This document shows, piece by piece, positions 17,772 through 26,398 of a stretch of 44,333 nt of DNA. The stretch is taken from NCBI GenBank assembly GCA_037383845.1, contig JARRON010000036.1, forward strand, positions 1-44,333, written 5' to 3'. Position numbers and translations under genes: made by a program. The notes under the pieces were generated by a model, which saw only the letters and a program-made list of their open reading frames with translations, did no database searches and had not been told where the DNA came from. This DNA comes from JARRON01 sp037383845 (GTDB lineage Bacteria > Pseudomonadota > Gammaproteobacteria > Steroidobacterales > XN24). Each line of letters begins with the position of its first letter. Within the stretch, counting starts at the first letter, position 1.

Positions 17772-18164
17772 GTGCCCCTGACAGCCCGACCCCTCGCCAC
17801 CGACGCCGCGCCGGCCGCCATTGGAACCTACTCCCAGGCCGTGGAAGCCAACGGCACTGTCTGGATTTCCGGCCAGATCCCCCTGGACCCGGCGACCATG
17901 GAGCTGGTGGAAGGGGACACGTCGGCCCAGGTGGCCCAGGTCTTCGCCAACCTGGCCGCGGTGGCCGAAGCAGCGGGCTGCTCCCTTGCCGACGCCGTGA
18001 AGTTCACCGTGTACCTGGTAGACCTGGAGGACTTCGCCACGGTGAACATGGTCATGGAGAAGGTACTCCAGGAACCCTACCCGGCCCGGGCCGCCGTCCA
18101 GGTCTCCGCCCTGCCCAGGGGTGCCCGGGTCGAGGTGGACGCGGTCCTCGCGCGCACGTCCTAG
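17772..18164 (+). CDS. ridA: RidA family reactive intermediate deaminase
   Basis: Hydrolyses reactive enamine/imine intermediates made by PLP enzymes and so protects other PLP enzymes. The 130 residues show the classical IGTYSQAVEANGTVWISGQIPLD region, AVKFTVYLVDLEDF and, near the C-terminus, PARAAVQVSALPRGARVEVDAV with the catalytic Arg. The start is GTG 17772, six bases after the spoT stop, which gives the usual N-terminal length; the ribosome site is weak. The spoT-ridA-recG order occurs in many gammaproteobacteria. Confidence 0.94.
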   Translation: MPLTARPLATDAAPAAIGTYSQAVEANGTVWISGQIPLDPATMELVEGDTSAQVAQVFANLAAVAEAAGCSLADAVKFTVYLVDLEDFATVNMVMEKVLQEPYPARAAVQVSALPRGARVEVDAVLARTS

Positions 18165-18171
18165 CAGCACC

Positions 18172-20236
18172 TTGAACAGCCGCGGTCGCACCACGCGCCG
18201 GCCCGGCGCCGGCGATCCGGCGACCGTCCTGTCAGGCGTGGGCCCGGCCCTGGCCGCCCGCCTGGAAAAACTCGGCGTGCGCAGCGTCGGGGACCTGGTG
18301 CTGCTTCTGCCGCTGCGTTACGAGGATCGCACCCGCGTCGCGCCCCTGGGCGGGCTGCGACCCGGGATGCGGGTCACCGTGGAAGGAGAGATCCTCCACG
18401 TCGAGGTCGTGCGGCGGCGGCGCCCAATGCTGCTGGCCGCCCTTGGCGACACCACCGGCAGCCTGACCCTGAGGTTCTTTCACTTCACCCAGCGCCAGAA
18501 GGCCTCGCTTGTCCGGGGCGCTCGGCTGCGGTGTTTCGGCGAGGTCCGGGCGGGACCGGCGGGGCCGGAAATGGTCCACCCGGAATACCGGCTGGTCGAG
18601 CCGGATCGTCCCGCGCCGCCGGAGGAGACCCTCACGCCCATCTACCCCGGCACCGAGGGACTGCATCCCGGGCGTCTTCGCCAGCTCGTCCGCCAGGCCC
18701 TTTCCGCCCTGGGCGGGACCCTGCCGGACCTGCTGCCGCCGGGGACCGCCGAATCCCTCGCGCTGCCCCCGATGAACGAGGCCGGACCCGGACACCCTGG
18801 CGTCTCACCGGCACCCGGCCCGGCGGCGGCTGGCCATGGAGGAACTGCTGGCCCACCAGCTGTCCCTGCGCCGCCTGCGCCACCGGGCGCGCCGGGCCCG
18901 CGCCTGGGCTCTCTCCGGTGGCGACCTGGTAGAGCGATTTCTGGACACGCTCCCCTTTGCGCTGACCGGAGCCCAGGAGCGGGTCGTCGCCGAGATCCGT
19001 TCAGATCTCGCCCAGGAGGCTCCCATGATGCGCCTGGTCCAGGGAGACGTTGGCAGCGGCAAGACGGTAGTGGGGGCCGCCGCCGCGCTACAGGCGGTGT
19101 CCGCCGGGTGCCAGGCGGTGGTCATGGCGCCCACGGAACTGCTGGCCGAGCAGCACATGAGCAATTTCTCGGCGTGGCTGGAGCCCCTGGGCGTGGAGGT
19201 GGCGTGGCTGGCCGGTTCGACCCGCGCGGCGGCGCGCCGCGAGACCCTGGCCCGGCTGGCATCCGGGGCCGCCGCCGTCGCCGTGGGCACCCATGCCCTG
19301 TTCCAGGAAGGCGTGGAGTTTCACCGGCTCGCCCTTGCCATCATCGACGAACAGCATCGATTCGGCGTTCACCAGCGCCTGGCTCTCACCGAGAAGGGCA
19401 GCGCGGACGACCGGCGTCCCCACCAGCTGGTGATGACCGCCACGCCCATCCCGCGGACACTGGCCATGGCCAGCTACGCGGACCTGGACGCGTCGGTCAT
19501 CGACGAGCTGCCGCCTGGCCGCGGCACCGTCCGAACCGTGGTGATGTCCGATGCCAGGCGAGCGGAAGTGGTCGAACGGATCCGGAATGCGTGCGGGAAT
19601 GGCCGTCAGGCCTACTGGGTCTGCCCCCTGGTGGAGGAATCCGAACAGCTGGAAGCCGAAGCCGCAGAGAAGACCGCGACCCTGCTGGCGGAGGCGCTGC
19701 CGGGTCTTCGCGTCGGCCTGGTGCACGGCCGGCTGCGTCCGCGCCAAAAGGAACAGGTCATGGCCGCCTTCAAGGCCGGGGAACTGGATCTGCTGGTGGC
19801 CACGACGGTCATCGAGGTGGGCGTGGACGTTCCCCGGGCGAGCCTCATGATTATCGAGAACGCCGAGCGCATGGGACTGGCCCAGCTCCACCAGCTGCGG
19901 GGACGGGTCGGGCGGGGCTCGGAGGACGCGACCTGCCTGCTGATGTACCACCCGCCGCTGTCCGAGACTGCCCGTGCCCGGCTGGCAGCCATGCGCGAGA
20001 CAAGCGACGGTTTCGAGATCGCCCGCCGCGACCTGGAGCTGCGGGGACCGGGGGAAGTGCTGGGCACCCGGCAGACCGGGCTGCTGGCGATGCGGGTAGC
20101 CGACCTGGTCCGGGACCAGGGCCTGATGCCCGACGTGCGCCGCCTGGCGGACCGCCTGCTTGACGAGGATCAGGACGCGGTCGATGCCCTGATCCGGCGC
20201 TGGGTCGGAGAGGGAGACCGCTACGGGCGGGTTTAG
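18172..20236 (+). pseudogene. recG: recG, ATP-dependent DNA helicase, reading frame broken near 18780
   Basis: RecG remodels stalled replication forks and Holliday junctions. The N-terminal wedge domain reads in one frame from TTG 18172 (VLSGVGPALAARLEKLGV, LLLPLRYEDRT) to LALPPMNEA at about 18781. The helicase domains continue in the +1 frame: RPDPDTLASHRHPARRRLA from 18779, then GDVGSGKT, IIDEQHRFGVHQR, DLLVATTVIEVGVDVP and QLRGRVGRG, ending at TAG 20236. RecG proteins normally have a few residues (the ALRxxHxP stretch) between MNEA and the PDPD part, and these are missing. About 20 nt seem to have been lost, which would restore 694 residues, close to E. coli's 693. Neither frame alone encodes a working helicase with its wedge domain. 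ATG 18836 could start a helicase-only product. An assembly error is possible but less likely for a multi-base loss. Confidence 0.88.
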
Positions 20237-20256
20237 GGGCCGGCCCCGGCTTCGCT

Positions 20257-20265
20257 TGCTATGAT
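20257..20265 (+). promoter_or_regulatory. Possible extended -10 promoter for ubiC
   Basis: TGCTATGAT fits an extended -10 element with TATGAT at 20260-20265. It lies in the 55-bp gap after recG, with a leader of about 20 nt to the ubiC ATG. No -35 at normal spacing. Confidence 0.4.
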
Positions 20266-20291
20266 GCCCACCCCGACGGCAGTTCCACGCC

Positions 20292-20876
20292 ATGAGCAAC
20301 GACAGCCCCCTGTACCTGCAGCCGTCCCGGACCGCCACGGCCCTGGCGTGGCTCGGCGGCGACCAGCCCGGCGCCCTTCCGGAGGATCCGGACCTGCGCG
20401 GCTGGCTCGAGGACACGGGTTCGCTCACCGCCCGCCTGCGCTCCGCCTGCCTCGCGGGCTTCCGGCTCGAGCTTCTGGGCGAGACCATAGAACCGGCGCC
20501 GCCGGATGCCCGGACGCTGGCAGACAGCAGCGGCGCGCTCCGTGCCCGGCGGGTTCGCATGTTCTGCGGCCAGCGCCTCTGCGTGTGCGCCACCACCCTG
20601 ATTCCCCCGGCCACGCTGGCGGGTGAACCCTGGCTGGCGGGACTGGGCGACCGGCCCCTTGGGGACGCTCTCCTGGAACGGGGCGGTATTCGAAGATCAC
20701 CCTTCCTTTATGCCCGCGCCCCGGCCGACCATCCCCTGTTTGCCGTCGCGCTGGAAGGCGCGGACATCCGGCCCAACCCCATCTGGGCGCGCCAGTCCAC
20801 CTTCCGGCTCGCGGCCGGCCCTCTGCTGGTCTACGAGATTTTCCTGCCGGATCTCACCCGATGCGGGAGCCCCTGA
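20292..20876 (+). CDS. ubiC: Chorismate lyase (chorismate--pyruvate lyase)
   Basis: Converts chorismate to 4-hydroxybenzoate, the first dedicated step of ubiquinone synthesis. The 194 residues show the family pattern: LEDTGSLTARLR near residue 40, RRVRMFCGQ, TTLIPPATL, LGDRPLGDALLE and the C-terminal IWARQSTFRL with VYEIFLPDL, which holds the catalytic Glu. Its last 16 bp overlap ubiA, so the two are coupled and the product feeds straight into UbiA. Sequence conservation is moderate, as is usual for UbiC; context makes the call firm. Confidence 0.92.
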   Translation: MSNDSPLYLQPSRTATALAWLGGDQPGALPEDPDLRGWLEDTGSLTARLRSACLAGFRLELLGETIEPAPPDARTLADSSGALRARRVRMFCGQRLCVCATTLIPPATLAGEPWLAGLGDRPLGDALLERGGIRRSPFLYARAPADHPLFAVALEGADIRPNPIWARQSTFRLAAGPLLVYEIFLPDLTRCGSP

Positions 20877-21766
20877 CACCGCCGCAGAGCCTGGGGGCAC
20901 GACTGCTGGCGCGGCTGCGGGACTATGCGCAGCTGATGCGGCTGGATCGTCCCATCGGCATCTGGCTGCTCATGTGGCCGACGCTCTGGGCGCTGTGGAT
21001 CGCCGGCGAGGGCCATCCCCGTCCGGACGTGTTCGTCGTGTTCGTTGCCGGGGTGGTGCTGATGCGCTCCGCCGGCTGCGTGATCAACGACTTCGCCGAC
21101 CGGGAAATCGATCCCCACGTGGAGCGCACCCGGAGCCGGCCCCTGGCTGAGGGTCGGGTCTCCGCCATCGAAGCGCTCTGCCTGGCCGCCGGGCTGGGCG
21201 CCATCGCCTTCGGGCTGGTGCTCACCATGAACCGGCTGACGGTGCTGCTGGCCCTCGCGGGAGCCGCGCTGACGGTGACCTACCCGTTTCTGAAGCGTTT
21301 CAGCCACCTGCCGCAGGTCTGGCTCGGCGCCTCCTTCGGCTGGGCGGTCCCCATGGCTTTCGCAGCCCAGACCGGCAGCGTGCCCCGGGTGGCCTGGCTG
21401 TTGTTCGTGGCCGTTGTCGTCTGGGCGGTGGTGTACGACACCATGTACGCCATGGTGGACCGGGATGACGACCTGAAACTGGGCGTGGGCTCCACCGCCA
21501 TTCTTTTCGGGGAGGCCGACCGGCCGATCCTGGCCGTCATGCAGGGACTGTTCCTGTTGGCGCTGTGGCTGGTGGGGCGGCTGGCGGGACTGGGCGACTG
21601 GTACCTGGTGGGCGTAGGCGTCGCCGCGGGCATGGCGCTGTGGCAGCAGCGGCTCATCCGGCACCGGGACCGGGACGACTGCTTCCGCGCCTTCCTCAAC
21701 AATCACTATCTGGGGATGGCGGTCTTCATCGGCATCGTACTGGATTACACCTTCCGCCAGGCCTAG
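20861..21766 (+). CDS. ubiA: 4-hydroxybenzoate polyprenyltransferase
   Basis: Integral-membrane enzyme that attaches the polyprenyl tail to 4-hydroxybenzoate. The 301 residues form about eight to nine membrane helices. Both Asp-rich substrate/Mg motifs are intact: NDFADREIDPHVERT near residue 85 and YDTMYAMVDRDDD near 195. The N-terminal phrase YAQLMRLDRPIGIWLLMWPT is typical of proteobacterial UbiA. It overlaps ubiC by 16 bp. Its stop codon interlocks with the comF stop on the opposite strand in a single CTAG. Confidence 0.96.
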   Translation: MREPLTPPQSLGARLLARLRDYAQLMRLDRPIGIWLLMWPTLWALWIAGEGHPRPDVFVVFVAGVVLMRSAGCVINDFADREIDPHVERTRSRPLAEGRVSAIEALCLAAGLGAIAFGLVLTMNRLTVLLALAGAALTVTYPFLKRFSHLPQVWLGASFGWAVPMAFAAQTGSVPRVAWLLFVAVVVWAVVYDTMYAMVDRDDDLKLGVGSTAILFGEADRPILAVMQGLFLLALWLVGRLAGLGDWYLVGVGVAAGMALWQQRLIRHRDRDDCFRAFLNNHYLGMAVFIGIVLDYTFRQA

Positions 21767-22491
21767 GTCGGCCCGCCGGCCGTCCGGGTTCCACCCCGGG
21801 CGACCGCCCACACTTCCACGCCTGCGGCTCCTGCGCGGCGGAGACAACGGGTCACGGCAGCCGCGGTGGCTCCCGTGGTCAGAACGTCGTCCACAACCGC
21901 CAGGTGCAGGCCGTCGCAGCCCCGGGCTGCGCTGAACGCGCCGGCCGGATTGCCTCGCCGGACGTCTGCCGGCAGTCCGGCCTGGGCGGGAGTGGCCCGC
22001 ACCCGCCGACAGAGGGAAGCCCTGACGGGCACGCCCAGGCGCCTGCCCACGGGCCGGGCAATCTCTGCGGCCTGGTTGTAGCCGCGCTCCGCCAGCCTCG
22101 CCGGGTGGAGGGGCACCGGCACCAGGGCATCCACCGCACGGCCCGCCACCGCACCAGCCAGCAGCATCCCCAGCAGGCGGCCGTGGTGCAGCGCGCCCGC
22201 GTACTTGAACCGGCCCACGAGCCGGTCCACCGGGAACCCCCAGGCAAAAGGCACCACCGCGGCCTGCCAGGGCGGCGGCCGGGAAAGGCAGGAACCGCAG
22301 GTGGCCGGCCAGGGGACCGGTCGGCCACACCGCGGGCAGGCGGTGGAAATCCAGGGCAGATCGTCCCGGCAGCCGGCACAAATGGGAATCCCCCGCACTG
22401 GTTCGGCGCAGAGCTGGCAGCCCTCGGGCAGGACGGCATCCAGCAGGACCTGCGCAGCCCGGTGGCAGCCGTCAACTTTTAAAAGGTTCAC
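21763..22491 (-). CDS. comF: ComF family phosphoribosyltransferase-like protein
   Basis: Cytoplasmic protein of 242 residues linked in the family to DNA uptake and single-strand DNA handling. The N-terminal part has two Cys pairs of a zinc finger (CQLCAEPV, ICAGC, then CPRCGRP and CGSC). The C-terminal phosphoribosyltransferase fold has DALVPVPLHPARLAERGYNQA, QAGLPADVRRGN and the PRPP loop VVDDVLTTGATAAA. The start is taken as GTG 22491, with GGAGG ten bases upstream. The frame stays open further upstream, but that part lies in the bioB leader and is not family-like. A BirA-like operator overlaps this start. Divergent comF and bioB is a common gammaproteobacterial arrangement. Confidence 0.9.
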   Translation of the reverse strand: MNLLKVDGCHRAAQVLLDAVLPEGCQLCAEPVRGIPICAGCRDDLPWISTACPRCGRPVPWPATCGSCLSRPPPWQAAVVPFAWGFPVDRLVGRFKYAGALHHGRLLGMLLAGAVAGRAVDALVPVPLHPARLAERGYNQAAEIARPVGRRLGVPVRASLCRRVRATPAQAGLPADVRRGNPAGAFSAARGCDGLHLAVVDDVLTTGATAAAVTRCLRRAGAAGVEVWAVARGGTRTAGGPT

Positions 22492-22501
22492 AGGTTGACA
22501 C
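22469..22501. promoter_or_regulatory. Candidate BirA (biotin repressor) operator
   Basis: Two inverted half-sites, CCGTCAACT (22469-22477) and GGTTGACAC (22493-22501), share a 6-bp inverted core (GTCAAC/GTTGAC) and are 15 nt apart. From memory, the BirA consensus is roughly TTGTnAACC, 14-15 nt, GGTTnACAA. The right half fits well and the left half only partly. Its place just upstream of bioB, overlapping the bioB -35, is where a BirA site belongs. It also covers the comF GTG. Confidence 0.6.
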
Positions 22502-22524
22502 CCTCCGCGGCTGGCCCGAATACT
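22495..22524 (+). promoter_or_regulatory. Candidate promoter of bioBFHCD
   Basis: A perfect -35 TTGACA (22495-22500) is followed after 18 bp by AATACT (22519-22524). The predicted leader to the bioB ATG is about 65 nt. The -35 lies within the right half of the putative BirA operator, so repressor binding would block it. Confidence 0.55.
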
Positions 22525-22594
22525 CCCGCAGCCCACAGACTTGCCCCGCCGCCCTGCCCCGGCGAGGGCCGTAATCCCAGCGGAGATTGCCGAT

Positions 22595-23596
22595 ATGCGA
22601 CCGAAGCCTGCCCCCGGCACGGAGCCCCGCACCGACTGGACCGTGCAGGAGGTCCGGCGGCTGTTCGACCTGCCCCTGTTCGACCTGCTCTACGAGGCCC
22701 ACGGCATCCACCGGGCCGTCTTTCCCCGTGGCCAGGTCCAGGTGAGCACGCTGCTGTCCATCAAGACCGGCGCCTGCCCCGAGGACTGCGCGTACTGTCC
22801 CCAGAGCGCGCGCTACGACACCGGCCTTGACCGGGAGTCACTGCTGGAGGTGGAAGCGGTGGTGGAACAGGCGAAGGCGGCCCGGGACGCCGGCGCCACC
22901 CGCTTCTGCATGGGCGCCGCGTACCGGCAGCCGAAGGACCGGGACCTGGCGGTGATCACCGAAATGGTCCGGCAGGTGAAGGCGCTCGGTCTGGAGACCT
23001 GCGCCACCCTCGGCATGCTCACCGCCGAGCAGGCCGACACCCTCCGGGGAGCCGGCCTCGACTACTACAACCACAACCTGGACACCTCGGAGCGCTTCTA
23101 TCCCGAGATCATCACCACCCGTACCTACGCGGACCGCCTCGAGACCCTGCAGCACGTGCGGGACGCCGGCATGAAGGTCTGTTGCGGAGGGATCCTGGGT
23201 ATGGGTGAAAGCCGCCAGGACCGGGTGCTGCTGTTTCACACCCTGGCCACCCTGCCGGCCCACCCGGAAAGCGTCCCGGTCAACCGGCTGGTCCGGGTCC
23301 CCGGCACCCCCCTGGAAGACGCGGATGACCTGGACCCCTTTGAGCTCGTGCGCACCATCGCCGTCGCCCGCATCCTCATGCCCCGCTCCCACGTGCGCCT
23401 GTCGGCGGGCCGCACCGGGATGAACGCGGAGACCCAGGCGCTGGCCTTCTTCGCCGGGGCGAACTCCATTTTTTACGGCGAGAAGCTGCTCACCACTCCG
23501 AATCCGGAAGAAGCCGGCGACCTGGCGCTGCTGAAGCGGCTGGGCCTGACCCCGGAACCTCACCCCGCCGAACATGCCGACGCCTCCGGGGGCTGA
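22595..23596 (+). CDS. bioB: Biotin synthase
   Basis: Radical SAM enzyme that inserts sulfur into dethiobiotin, the last step of biotin synthesis. From ATG 22595 it has 333 residues. The radical-SAM cluster ligands are Cys61, Cys65 and Cys68 (CPEDCAYC). Other BioB phrases follow: CMGAAYRQPKDRD, ETCATLGMLTAEQAD, DYYNHNLDTSERFYPEI, GGILGMGESRQDR, VPVNRLVRVPGTPLED and RLSAGRTGMNAETQALAFFAGANS. The ATG has GGAG nine bases upstream; a TTG 54 nt earlier is an unlikely alternative. Its end overlaps bioF by 23 nt. First gene of the bioBFHCD operon. Confidence 0.96.
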   Translation: MRPKPAPGTEPRTDWTVQEVRRLFDLPLFDLLYEAHGIHRAVFPRGQVQVSTLLSIKTGACPEDCAYCPQSARYDTGLDRESLLEVEAVVEQAKAARDAGATRFCMGAAYRQPKDRDLAVITEMVRQVKALGLETCATLGMLTAEQADTLRGAGLDYYNHNLDTSERFYPEIITTRTYADRLETLQHVRDAGMKVCCGGILGMGESRQDRVLLFHTLATLPAHPESVPVNRLVRVPGTPLEDADDLDPFELVRTIAVARILMPRSHVRLSAGRTGMNAETQALAFFAGANSIFYGEKLLTTPNPEEAGDLALLKRLGLTPEPHPAEHADASGG

Positions 23597-24764
23597 GTCC
23601 CTCGCGGAGGAGCTCCGCCGTCTTGAGGCCGCCCAGCTGCGCCGGCGGCGGCGCCTGGTTTCCCGGGCCCCGGGTCTGTCCGGCGCCGAGGTCATGGTGG
23701 ATGGCCGGCGCTGCGTGAACTTCTGCAGCAACGACTACCTGGGACTGGCCCGGGATCCCCGGCTCGGCGAAGCCATGGCTCGGGCTGCCCGCGCCTGGGG
23801 CGCGGGCAGCGGCGCGGCCCATCTGGTCAGCGGCCACACCGAGGAGCATCACGCCCTGGAAGAGGAACTGGCCGCGTTCGTCGGAATGCCCCGGGCGCTG
23901 CTCTTTTCCACTGGCTACATGGCCAACCTGGGCGTCCTGTGCGCTCTGGCCGGGCGCGGCGACCTGCTGGTCGAGGACAGGCTCAACCACGCCTCGCTGC
24001 TGGATGCCAGCCGCCTGTCCGGCGCCAGGGTGCGCCGCTACGCCCACGCTGACTCGGCAGCGGCGGAACGCCGAATGAGCGGCGACTGGCGAAGGACGCT
24101 CGTGGTGACCGACGGCGTGTTCAGCATGGACGGTGACTCGGCACCCCTGGCGGCCCTGGCGGAGACGGCCCGGCGCACCGGCGCGTGGCTGGTGGTGGAC
24201 GACGCTCACGGCCTGGGGGTCACCGGTCCCGGCGGCCGGGGCAGCCTGGCCGCGGCCGGCCTGGATCCCGGCGCGGCCACGGCCCTGGTGGGGACCCTGG
24301 GCAAGGCACTGGGCAGCTTCGGCGCGTTCGTCGCCGGCGAGGAAGCGGTGGTGGAGACCCTGCTCCAGCGCGCCCGCCCCTATGTCTACACGACGGCGCC
24401 CCCGCCGGCGGTGGCAGCTGCCACCCGGGCCGGCCTTGCCATTGCAGCCCGCGAGGAATGGCGGCGACAGCGGCTGTTCGAGCTGACGAGGCGCTTCCGG
24501 GAAGCGGCTGCGGGGCTGGGACTGCGACTCATGGCCTCGGATACGGCGATCCAGCCGGTGCTCACCGGCGAGCCAGGTGCAGCCCTGGCCGCCAGCGAGG
24601 CCCTTTTCGAGGCAGGGCTCTGGGTGACGGCGATCCGGCCACCCACCGTGCCTGCGGGCCGTGCACGTCTGAGAATCACCCTGTCCGCGGCTCACGAGGA
24701 CGCTCACCTCGACCGGCTGCTGGACGTTCTGGCCGGGCTGCCGGCTCTTAGAGCTTCGGCATGA
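23574..24764 (+). CDS. bioF: 8-amino-7-oxononanoate synthase
   Basis: PLP enzyme that condenses pimeloyl-ACP (or -CoA) with L-alanine. The 396 residues include FCSNDYLGLARDPRL, the GAGSGAAHLVSGHTEEH stretch, VVTDGVFSMDGDSAPL, VVDDAHGLGVTG and the PLP lysine Lys244 in GTLGKALGSFGAF. The C-terminal domain (AIQPVLTGEPGAALA, LWVTAIRPPTVPAGRARLR) is complete. The start lies inside bioB (23-nt overlap) and the stop overlaps the bioH start (ATGA), so translation is coupled both ways. Confidence 0.96.
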   Translation: MPTPPGAESLAEELRRLEAAQLRRRRRLVSRAPGLSGAEVMVDGRRCVNFCSNDYLGLARDPRLGEAMARAARAWGAGSGAAHLVSGHTEEHHALEEELAAFVGMPRALLFSTGYMANLGVLCALAGRGDLLVEDRLNHASLLDASRLSGARVRRYAHADSAAAERRMSGDWRRTLVVTDGVFSMDGDSAPLAALAETARRTGAWLVVDDAHGLGVTGPGGRGSLAAAGLDPGAATALVGTLGKALGSFGAFVAGEEAVVETLLQRARPYVYTTAPPPAVAAATRAGLAIAAREEWRRQRLFELTRRFREAAAGLGLRLMASDTAIQPVLTGEPGAALAASEALFEAGLWVTAIRPPTVPAGRARLRITLSAAHEDAHLDRLLDVLAGLPALRASA

Positions 24765-25534
24765 GGCTTCACGCGGACACCGTCGGCGCCGGCCCACCGC
24801 TGGTGATGCTCCACGGCTGGGGCCTTCACTCGGGCATCTGGTCCACCGTGCTTCCCCGGCTCCAGAGGCAATTTCGCGTGACCTGTATCGACCTGCCCGG
24901 CCACGGGTTCAGCCGCGGCTGGGGCGACGGTTTCGACCTGACCGCCGCCGCTGCCGCGGTGCTCGAGGTCGCACCCCCGCACGCGGCCTGGCTCGGGTGG
25001 TCCCTGGGAGGACAGGTGGCGCTGGCCGCCGCCGGCGCGCACCGGGAGCGGGTTGCCAGCCTGGTCCTGGTGGCCACCACCCCCCGCTTCGTTGCGGGTC
25101 CGGACTGGCCCTGCGGCATCGCCCCTGAACTCCTGGCGGATTTCTCGGCGTCAGTGGCCGCGAACTACCGCAAGACCGTGGGGGATTTCCTTGCCCTGCA
25201 GGTGCGCGGCGACAGCCAGGCCACGGCCCTGCTGAAGATCCTGCGCGACAAGGTCTTCGAGCGCGGCCTGCCGGAACCGGCAGCCCTGGCCTCGGGACTC
25301 ACGGTACTCGCGGGAACGGACCTGAGGCGGGAGCTGCACCGGCTGTTCATGCCGGCCCTGGTGTTCTCCGGCCGCAGGGACAGACTGACGCCGGCGGAAG
25401 CCGGCCGCCGGATGGCGGCCACTCTGCCCGGGGGGCGGTTTCACCTCTCGCCGTCGTCGGCCCACGCCCCGTTCTTGTCCCATCCCGAGGAGTTTCTTGG
25501 ACAGCTGACGGACTTCCTGGAGGAGGCGGCGTGA
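24761..25534 (+). CDS. bioH: Pimeloyl-ACP methyl ester carboxylesterase
   Basis: Alpha/beta hydrolase that cleaves the methyl ester from pimeloyl-ACP and so ends the BioC-dependent elongation phase. The 257 residues match E. coli BioH. The oxyanion region is MLHGWGLHSGIW. The nucleophile is Ser81 in GWSLGG, and the acid and base are the Asp of SGRRDRLTP and the His of SSAHAPFLSHP near the C-terminus. A lid domain lies between about 115 and 185. It overlaps bioF by ATGA and bioC by GTGA. Its place in the bio operon, not free-standing as in E. coli, supports the role. Confidence 0.95.
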   Translation: MRLHADTVGAGPPLVMLHGWGLHSGIWSTVLPRLQRQFRVTCIDLPGHGFSRGWGDGFDLTAAAAAVLEVAPPHAAWLGWSLGGQVALAAAGAHRERVASLVLVATTPRFVAGPDWPCGIAPELLADFSASVAANYRKTVGDFLALQVRGDSQATALLKILRDKVFERGLPEPAALASGLTVLAGTDLRRELHRLFMPALVFSGRRDRLTPAEAGRRMAATLPGGRFHLSPSSAHAPFLSHPEEFLGQLTDFLEEAA

Positions 25535-26397
25535 GCAGCGACCCCTTTGCCCTGGACAGGCCCCGGGTCCGCTCCTCCTTCGACGCGGCCGCGGCCGGCT
25601 ACGACGAGGCCGCGATCCTGCAGGCGGAGGTCAGGGCCCGGCTGCTGCAGCGGCTGGACGAGGTCAGGCTGGAGCCCCGGGTCGTGGTGGACGCGGGCTG
25701 CGGCACCGGCCACGGCGCCAGGGCCCTGGCGGACAGGTACCGGAAGGCCAGGGTCCTGGCCCTGGACGCGGCGGGCGGCATGCTCCGGCAGGCGCGACAG
25801 CGCCGGGGGCGGTGGTTCCGCCGGCCGTGGCTGACCTGCGCGGAGGCCGAGGCCCTGCCCCTGCCGAACCGTTCGGCCCAGCTGGTCTTCTCGAACCTGA
25901 TGCTGCAGTGGTGCGACGACCCGGACCGGGTCTTCACCGAGTTCCACCGGGTCCTGGCCCCCGGGGGACTGCTCACGTTCACCACCTTCGGGCCGGACAC
26001 CCTGAAGGAGCTGCGGGAGGCCTGGGGCACCGTGGACGGGCACACCCATGTCAGCCGCTTCGTGGACATGCACGATCTGGGAGACAGCCTGGTGCGGGCC
26101 GGCTTCGCGGAACCCGTCATGGACGTGGAACACCTCACCATGACTTACGGGTCGGTGAGGGACCTGATGCGGGACCTGAAGGCCATGGGCGCCCATAACG
26201 CCACCCGGGGACGGGGCCGCGGCCTGACGGGCCGGGGCCGGCTGGCCGCGGTGGAAGCCGCTTACGAGCGCCACCGGCGGGACGGCCGGCTGCCTTCCAC
26301 CTGGGAGGTGGTGTACGGCCACGCCTGGTCCACGGGCCGCCTGCCGGCGCCGCCCGGCGAGGCGCGCATCGACCTGTCCGACATCGGGCGGCGCTGA
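25531..26397 (+). CDS. bioC: Malonyl-ACP O-methyltransferase
   Basis: SAM-dependent methyltransferase that caps malonyl-ACP so it can enter fatty-acid elongation toward pimelate. It has 288 residues starting from GTG within GTGA of the bioH stop. The N-terminal phrase RVRSSFDAAAAGYDEAA is typical. SAM motif I is VVVDAGCGTGHGA, then LALDAAGGML, and LVFSNLMLQWCDDPDRV. The C-terminal half has LTFTTFGPDTLKELREAW and GHTHVSRFVDMHDLGD, which are diagnostic for BioC. bioD starts two bases after its stop codon begins to clear. Confidence 0.95.
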   Translation: MSSDPFALDRPRVRSSFDAAAAGYDEAAILQAEVRARLLQRLDEVRLEPRVVVDAGCGTGHGARALADRYRKARVLALDAAGGMLRQARQRRGRWFRRPWLTCAEAEALPLPNRSAQLVFSNLMLQWCDDPDRVFTEFHRVLAPGGLLTFTTFGPDTLKELREAWGTVDGHTHVSRFVDMHDLGDSLVRAGFAEPVMDVEHLTMTYGSVRDLMRDLKAMGAHNATRGRGRGLTGRGRLAAVEAAYERHRRDGRLPSTWEVVYGHAWSTGRLPAPPGEARIDLSDIGRR

Positions 26398-26398
26398 C

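Noticed and set aside
18771..18785. Programmed +1 frameshifting in recG
   Set aside because: No slippery codon pair or stimulatory signal is apparent, RecG is not known to use one, and several conserved residues are missing, which points to a deletion.
18781..20163. The long continuation of the first recG frame after the break
   Set aside because: The translation is Gly/Pro/Arg/Ala-rich shadow sequence, whereas the +1 frame gives all helicase motifs.
20237..20248. GGGGCCGGCCCC palindrome after recG as a terminator
   Set aside because: No T-run follows and the stem has no proper loop; likely a chance GC-rich palindrome.
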